DNA of 64,000 bases. Origin: Eretmocerus hayati (taxonomy: Eukaryota; Arthropoda; Insecta; Hymenoptera; Aphelinidae). The notes under the pieces are model-generated. The model was not told the DNA's origin. It was given only the letters and a program-made list of their open reading frames with translations, and did no database searches. This document shows, piece by piece, positions 57,936 through 64,000 of this stretch; the first letter of the stretch is position 1; each line of letters opens with the position of its first letter. The translations under genes and the position numbers were made by a program. The DNA lies in NCBI GenBank assembly GCA_029851415.1, contig CM056741.1:82477282-82541281 (forward strand), given 5' to 3'.

Positions 57936-58310
57936 ACTAGAACAAATTAGGCCAAACTAGACCGAACTAGACCAACCTGATTGGACCAAACCAAACCGAA
58001 TTAGACCGACCTAGATTGTACTAGACCTAATTGGACCGAACTAGATCGTATTAAACCATACTAGACTGAACTAGACCGAATTAGACCGGAGTAGGCCGAA
58101 CGAGACTTAATTACCCCAAACTAGACCGAACTAGACTTAATTAGACCGAACTGAACTGATATAGATCGAATTGGACCGATCTAGACCCAACTACACCGAG
58201 CTAGATCGAAAAGGACCAAATTAGACCGACCTAGATAAAAGTAGACCGAATTGGACGGAACTACACCGTATTTGACAATACTAGACTGAAATAGACCGAA
58301 TTAGACCTTC
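57936..58310. repeat. ~10-bp ACTAGACCGA minisatellite
   Basis: Degenerate tandem GAACTAGACCGAATTAGACC units. The same family resumes at 58757-58960, and a few units occur near 60310-60375. The two blocks are separated by the inverted repeat at 58604-58752. Confidence 0.9.
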
Positions 58311-58603
58311 TCTCATTGCTCGAGCTTTTCAAAGTGGTAGAAGAGCAATGAGAGTTCACCACTGACACGCGGCTCAAGTGGCCGAATGTTCGATGGTTAG
58401 AACGTCTTTATATACGAAAGTTCATCTTCGTTAAGCGCTTGCGAGAAAAGTGATTTCAACCCGCTATTTCTATTTGATTTCTCACCATTTTTACTTTCGG
58501 CAGGTCTTCGGCCTTCTGCCGGAGATATATATATAATCAATTATGACACTCGATCGATATGATCGGATATCGTATTTATCACTCGCGGGAATTTCAAATT
58601 ATG

Positions 58604-58752
58604 GAAGTATATTTGATCGGTCTTTGCGAGTTAAAGTCAGCTGGTATTTCTAAAATTGATCGAGAGTGGAGAATAATCCATCCTCGATTGATGCCAAAAA
58701 TTTCAACAGTACCAGCTGACTTTAACTCGCAAAGACCGATCAAATATACTTC
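58604..58752. repeat. Perfect 43-bp inverted repeat, 63-bp spacer
   Basis: 58604-58646 (GAAGTATATTTGATCGGTCT...CAGCTGGTA) is exactly inverted at 58710-58752. No mismatch by eye. An ORF (58559-58837) crosses it, but its two halves are mirror images of the same sequence and it is not a gene. Confidence 0.9.
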
Positions 58753-58756
58753 TTTA

Positions 58757-60850
58757 ATTCGAACTAGACCTAATTTAACAGAACTAGACCGAACGATACC
58801 TAATTACCCCGAACCAGACCGAGCTAGACTGAGCTAGACTCACTTAGACCGAAGTCGACCGAATTAGACTAAACCTAACCTAATCAGAAAGGAATAGACC
58901 ACATGAGAATAGGTTAGACCGAATTTGACTCAATAACGCCAATCTGGACCAAACCAGACCGGACTATACCATTTCAGCCCGGTACTTCCCACCCCCATCC
59001 CCGTCCCCATTATCATCCCTAACCATCCATCCACTCATTAATCCACCCATTCATTCATCCATGCACCCCCTACCCACCACCCTTATACAACCACTTGTTA
59101 TACCGGATTGAACAAATTAAATCTAGACTGCCTAGTATAACTTTGCAAGTTTTGACTTAATTTTGTTCTAAATATAAGTGTTGTGGTTTGGTGATTTTAT
59201 GTAGTAATCTCTCTTTGACATTCATTAAAGTAAAATATTCTGATAGTAAACCTAACGAAATTGTTGCAAAGCGTTGCAAGCAATAACTGGGTGCTTACTT
59301 CTTGAAGTTAACAAATGAGAATTTCAAGTATGCCAACATCCTATTCTTTCGTCTCATTCCATCACCAGCGTTGCCAGAAATCAGTCAGTCCCCTGTATAA
59401 AACAGCTACACTTTACAAAAGCAATGAATGCGCACACATTGCATGTAATATCAATCAATAAAGAACGCACGGACCATCAGAAGCCAATAGAATCTGGCAT
59501 ATAAAGATATTTGACTTTGAGAATACTCATATTGTAGAATTCGAAACATGTCATCAATGAATGACCAATTTCCACTATGTTTTCTTAGCATGAGCTCTTG
59601 TGGGCAATACCAAAGTCTGTAACTCTAAAGCCCTTGAGCATCCAACTGTACACCTTCAGATATCGTCTGTGGGGGTTGGATGAGACTGTTCACCAAAACC
59701 AGAGACTTACATCTCGTGCACCCCTGGTTAGCTCAAATCGATATAAGTTTCGCAAAAAATTTACGTTATTTTTGTGCCTCCACGCTACTTCTCTGTACCA
59801 TTGCCGTAATCCACAACCCATCACTCACCAACCTACCCATGACCCATACGGCCACCCGACCACGGACCCACCCACCCATCTACCCACTCATCCACCCACC
59901 CATGATATTTCAGTCCTTCCACATAGGCAACCAAATACGAGGGATCCGGACGAACAAAATTTAGACTGGCGCTTAATTATTGGAAAAAAAAATTCGATGA
60001 TGCAATTACATTGCAATGCCTAGGGGAGTATCCAAAATAACACACGACGTAACCAGTGAATGAATCGAACAATCTTTCACGTAACTCCAAATCGAACAAT
60101 CTGCTGTAACTCCTCATAACTCAATTCCTCACGACTCAATTCCTCATAACACATTCCCACCAATTCACCAACCCGTGTCCCACACGGCCACTGTTCCACC
60201 TACCCATGACTCATACGACCACCCGATCACAGACCCACTCATCGACCCATCACCCACGGATTCACCAACCTGCCCATGACCCATACGGCCACCCAACCAC
60301 CGAATAAAACCCAACCGGACCAAACTAGAGCGAACTACACCGGATGAGGCCTAGGTACACGTAATTAGACTTAATTCCAGCATTTCTATCCATGACCATG
60401 CCTCATTTCTGATAATTTATTCCTCATCACAGACTCCGCGAAACTCGTTCCCCATAACTCGAGTTCGCCATGATTCGAGTTCCTCATAACTCGAGTTCCT
60501 AATAACTCGAGTTCCTCATGACTCGAGTTCCTCATGACTCGAGTTCCTCATGACTCGAGTTCCTCATGACCGAGTTCCTCAAGACCGAGTTCCTCATAAC
60601 TCGAGTTCCTCACGACTCGAGTTCCTCATAACTCATGACTCGTTCTTCATAGGTGTTTATACCTCATTCTCCATAATTTGTGCCTCATACCTCATAGCAA
60701 TCCATCCATCCATCCATCGACTCACCCACCCACCACCCTACCCAACCATCCACCCACCCATTACACTTCACCCCTTCCGAAAAGACGACCCGATGTGCGG
60801 CATGTGGACGGACAAATTTTGGCTGGGTACTTAATTATTATAATTTCCCA
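58757..60850. repeat. Minisatellite and CCACCCAT-rich simple-repeat region
   Basis: After more ACTAGACCGA units (to 58960) come CCATCCATCCACC and CACCCACCCAT tracts near 59000-59090, 59820-59900, 60170-60300 and 60690-60770. The flanks of the tracts (GGACGGACAAATTTTGG, TACTTAATTATT) recur near 59950 and 60815, so a unit of roughly 870 bp containing the tract is duplicated. Pro/His/Thr-rich ORFs are by-products. Confidence 0.7.
60440..60645. repeat. 16-bp CTCGAGTTCCTCATGA repeat
   Basis: About twelve copies of ACTCGAGTTCCTCATG with variants; every unit contains the XhoI-type palindrome CTCGAG. Two units have lost three bases. Confidence 0.9.
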
Positions 60851-61710
60851 ATCAAGCAATGCGACAACCATCAGCATGCACGGCCTGATGGATTGCACCG
60901 GCTGCTGCATGTAATCAGCTGTGATATCCCGAAGAGAGGCTCATGCTCGCGTGGATGAATATATAAGAGTAATTCCACGTCAATTCAGCAAGGTAATCTC
61001 CGACCATTCTTCTATTCCTCCTTAGGTTTTTTCTCATTTCAGAGTGTTGAGAAAAGATAGTTTCCACAGTCCATAGGAGAAAAAAAAATTTCCACATCAC
61101 ACAGGTCTATATAAGTGGTTTTGCCATATATCAAAGATTTGAAACGTTGCCTCGGTAATTTGCATATCGCTTTCAACTATCCGCGCCAATCGCAATTTTG
61201 CTCACGGCATCCGAGAAAGAGGTCGAAAACCTATTGATTCACTTTTCTCAAAGCATTCCAAAAGTCGTTGTGGTTCTTGCCAGACTCAAAATAACCTTGA
61301 TTCACGGTGTAGCCCATATCTTCTTCGACCCTCCGGAAAAAATTTTTCTTACATTTTTTTTCGATTGATATTGTTGTAACCTAGGGGCAGAAGAAATTTG
61401 GAGTATTTCTTCTAAGGTATGGCTCCTCTGAAATTTTGCTGTAAGTAAGAATGTCAAAAAAGTAGAAAATGATTTTTCGTAGAGCCGGAACTTCTTGGAG
61501 AGCTCTGAATTTATACTCGCTGTGTTTGCCGAGTCATTCTACATCGGAGATGTATTCTCTAAGGACCATTTGATTCATTGAAATCCGTCAAAACCTTGGA
61601 AAAGTATCCTCAAGACACTTTTATGAATAGAATATAGCCTCTCCAGCACACTCACTAGAGTTTGGTGACCTGAAACTATTTTGAAACGATAGCTCTTGGA
61701 ATTTCCTACA
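60851..61710. other. No gene recognised
   Basis: Short ORFs without domain; no tandem structure noticed. Confidence 0.35.
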
Positions 61711-62277
61711 AAATGACTCATCGTGAGAGTCTGTTTGATGCACTAGGAGTGAATTTGCAGCCATTCGAATCGAAACAAGAATGTCAAGAAGGAAATCTGT
61801 GAGCCTTACGTAGCCTTTCCATAACTTCAAGGACTCTTTGGTAGTCGTGTACCACATCATTCGACGGGATCGACTTCGGCAATAGGTTTTTTGGGAGGAA
61901 ATTGACCCAGCTTCCGAGTGAAAATGATATTGAGATCATAGAGTTGGTCACTGGGGCGGGTGATTCACGTTCAACGAACGATGATCAGTTAAAAGTTTTC
62001 TTCCTTCCCCACAATGGTGAATCTTCTGCCTTTGGGTCCAGCTCTATGCTCTCAATACCATTTTCAATCGGAAGCTGGGTCAATTACCTTCCAAGAAACC
62101 TATTGCCAAAGTCGATTCCGTCGAATGATGTGGTACGCAACTGCCAAAGAGTTCTTGAAGTTATGCAAAAACTACGTAGGGCTCCCAGATTTCATTCTTG
62201 ACATTCTTGTTTTGATTCGAGTGGCTACAAATCAACCCCTAGAGCATCAAACAGATTTTTACAATAGGTCATTTTAA
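61711..62277. repeat. Foldback with ~230-bp arms
   Basis: Left arm 61711-61940 (AAAATGACTCATCG...CATCATTCGACGGGATCGAC...) is inverted at 62045-62277 (...GTCGATTCCGTCGAATGATG...AGGTCATTTT), about 80 percent identical by eye, with a ~100-bp loop. The similar 50-residue ORFs reading out of each arm (MMWYTTTKESLKLWKGYVRL, MMWYATAKEFLKLCKNYVGL) are therefore mirror copies. Confidence 0.85.
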
Positions 62278-62795
62278 GGGGAAGGAGTATGCACACTTTG
62301 TATGGGAGAATGGCCCATGAGCAGTAACCTCTAATTCTTTTTGCATCATGTAGAGCGGGCCGCTAGCAATAACGAGGGCCTGTTTTGGGAGGTGTCACTA
62401 CTGAGGAACTTTGTAGAATCGGGAAAATGCTTAGGGGTAGTTTTCTTTGCAGAACGAACCTAGCTAATAGAAAAACGTCGAAACTGAACAAATCCACGAT
62501 CCGAACATGACGAATGAGGCCTCAAACGATTCGTCTTGATGAGGAGCTTCGTGGGCGTATGGGTTGAAACCAGCGCAATGAAAGACACGTCCGTGGAGAG
62601 TGTTTGTATTGACTTTGGGAGTAACAACCCATAAGATTCCAGACTGATTCATCGGTAAAACTAATACTTGCACGGTGGGACCTAGATTTTTTTGGGTCCA
62701 TTTCGTAGACATATTCCGCCCACGGGGTAATGACCTACTCGGAGACCAGCGCCGGTTTTGGAGGGAGATAGATCGCCGAAGAACCATTCCCAGTA
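62278..62795. other. No gene recognised
   Basis: A 112-codon minus-strand ORF (62464-62802) has no recognisable domain and no supporting context. Confidence 0.3.
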
Positions 62796-63725
62796 TTGAC
62801 ATACGAGTTTAGTCAGACACAGATACCAAAGGATGATAGGTGGTATCCCAAGAGTTTGCAAGATTCCATTGCGACGGGGGCATGCTCATTTTGGAGCTTG
62901 AAAACAGTAGCGAGTGTATGTATCTTGAGAATATCAGCGCTGAGTGGCCAACGAGAGGTATCGCTCGGAATGCAAGTGACCTTGAAAAACAACCCTTATC
63001 GATATTTCGACACTTTCCCAGATATACAACGAATGCACGATCGGTTCTCGGATTTGATGGGACCAGTTTGTAGATATCGATGAGGCAGAGCCAATAGACC
63101 CATCCGTATATCAGCGCGGGGCAAAGATCCGACAGTTGGAGGAAAATATGTATTTCAGTAGTAACAGACGGATTGGGTCAGACATACGACTTGGAGAGAG
63201 TATTTGAAATTACAAGAGTTTGCACGATGCGATTGAGACGGGCGAGAGCTCATTTTGTAGCTCGACAACTTTAGCAAGTGTGGGTATTCTCGAAAAATCA
63301 GCGCTGAGTCACCAAGGTGATGTATCTCTAGGAATGTATGTGATTGAGAAGCTACCCCTATCCAGATTTCGACATTCTTCCTCGTATTGAATGAATGCAC
63401 GATCGGATCTCGGATTCTGTGGAACCAGTTTGTAGATATCAATGGAGCGGAGCCAATGGACTCATCAGGATTTCAGCGCAGGGCAGAGTTCCGAAGGGGG
63501 GAAGACAATATGGCGTTCAGTAGTCACAGACGAATTGAGTAAGACAAACAAACCTAGGGGGAGTGATTGGAATTACAAGAGTTTGCACGATGCGTATGAG
63601 ATGGGCGAGAGCTTTTTCTATAGCTCGATAACAGTAGAAATTGTATATATCCTGAGAATATTAGTGCTGAGTTGCCAAACAGAAGCATCTCTCGGCATAT
63701 GAGTGATCTGGACAGACCACCCTTA
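62796..63725. repeat. ~360-bp tandem repeat, 2.6 units
   Basis: AAGAGTTTGCAAGATTCCAT, AAGAGTTTGCACGATGCGAT and AAGAGTTTGCACGATGCGTA start equivalent segments near 62851, 63210 and 63569. Each is followed by GAGCTCATTTTG/TAGCTCGA, ATCAGCGCTGAG and TCTCTAGGAATGTA-type segments in the same order. Confidence 0.8.
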
Positions 63726-64000
63726 TTGATGTTCCGACTTGATTGATATTTAATATTGATATTATTATTGATAATATTGATATTCAAATAGGGGTTGTTT
63801 GAATACCAGTGTATTCAAGCCCGGGAGTCGAGAGCGAGCGAGCAGTTAAAATGAAAAGAGACCAAACCAAAATCATGTCAGGTGTCAATTGAGCACCAAT
63901 CATATTTAAGTTCCCCGAACAGCCGATCTCAACGGCTCTCTTTGTCACTGCCCTCTCGCGCTCTCCTTGCGGGCCAGTACAGTTCAGTTGCGCGAGGATC
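63726..64000. other. No gene recognised
   Basis: AT-rich ATTGATATTATT run at 63745-63785, then unique sequence to the window end. Confidence 0.35.

Noticed and set aside
58375..58450. tRNA gene near GGCTCAAGTGGCCGAATG
   Set aside because: An A-box-like start is present but no B box follows at a plausible distance.
59598..60834. Pro/His/Thr-rich ORFs
   Set aside because: Translation of CACCCAT and CCATCCATC tracts.
61621..62277. Pair of MMWYxTxKE ORFs as paralogous genes
   Set aside because: They are the two arms of an inverted repeat read outward.

Overview
The window looks like a repeat-dense, gene-poor stretch of an arthropod, probably insect, nuclear genome. It holds a jockey/CR1-type LINE, a broken Ty3/gypsy element, several families of inverted-repeat DNA transposons, long minisatellites and scattered GGTTAGG-type motifs. 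It has no bacterial features: no operons, no Shine-Dalgarno-led gene runs and no CRISPR array. I could not identify any complete, well-known single-copy host gene, and the species cannot be told from the sequence.

Layout. 1-3237: 3' part of a LINE, with the ORF1 tail, a long endonuclease-reverse transcriptase ORF2 carrying one early stop, a 3' hairpin and a poly-A tail. A tRNA-like A-box/B-box sequence follows directly. 4241-5224: candidate three-exon gene whose first exon encodes an F-box. 5.2-5.6 kb: G-rich satellite. 6.55-7.51 kb: a 959-bp MITE with TA target duplication. 8.3-9.4 kb: 72-bp satellite. 9.7-12.15 kb: foldback plus ~535-bp tandem repeats. 13.2-16.6 kb (minus strand): gypsy remnant (gag, integrase; protease-RT-RNase H missing) whose integrase is split by a second copy of the same MITE. 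18.4-19.1 kb: gag-like ORF and a tRNA-like sequence. 19.76-21.92 kb: a 2.16-kb foldback with a 9-bp target duplication (Mutator-like). 24.1-24.3 kb: small inverted-repeat element with a hammerhead-ribozyme-like core. 26.3-28.4 kb: 30-bp minisatellite.

The most striking structure runs from 30.8 to about 46.5 kb. A third copy of the TA MITE has been split by a 13,584-bp insertion (30846-44429). That insertion is flanked by TTAA duplications, bounded by a 15-bp perfect terminal inverted repeat, and largely filled by a 7-kb palindrome whose arms are tandem arrays. The other half of the same MITE was then hit by a 1,223-bp hAT-type element (44808-46030, 8-bp duplication TTTGTATA). The three elements are nested and can be ordered in time.

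46.8-50.4 kb is a pyrimidine-rich array with a repeated ~90-bp core, interrupted by an 855-bp element with ~240-bp inverted ends. 51-54.2 kb is a 1.81-kb tandem duplication in which short blocks (75-85 and ~235 bp) are much better conserved than their flanks. Next to it, on the minus strand at 54321-55442, is a chain of exon-like segments with consensus splice sites that could be an undescribed small gene with homologous alternative exons. 56-64 kb holds more small MITEs, a perfect 43-bp inverted repeat, simple repeats, a foldback and ~360-bp tandem repeats.

The working picture is a transposon and satellite graveyard, possibly pericentromeric or otherwise low-recombining, with a few candidates for real transcripts.
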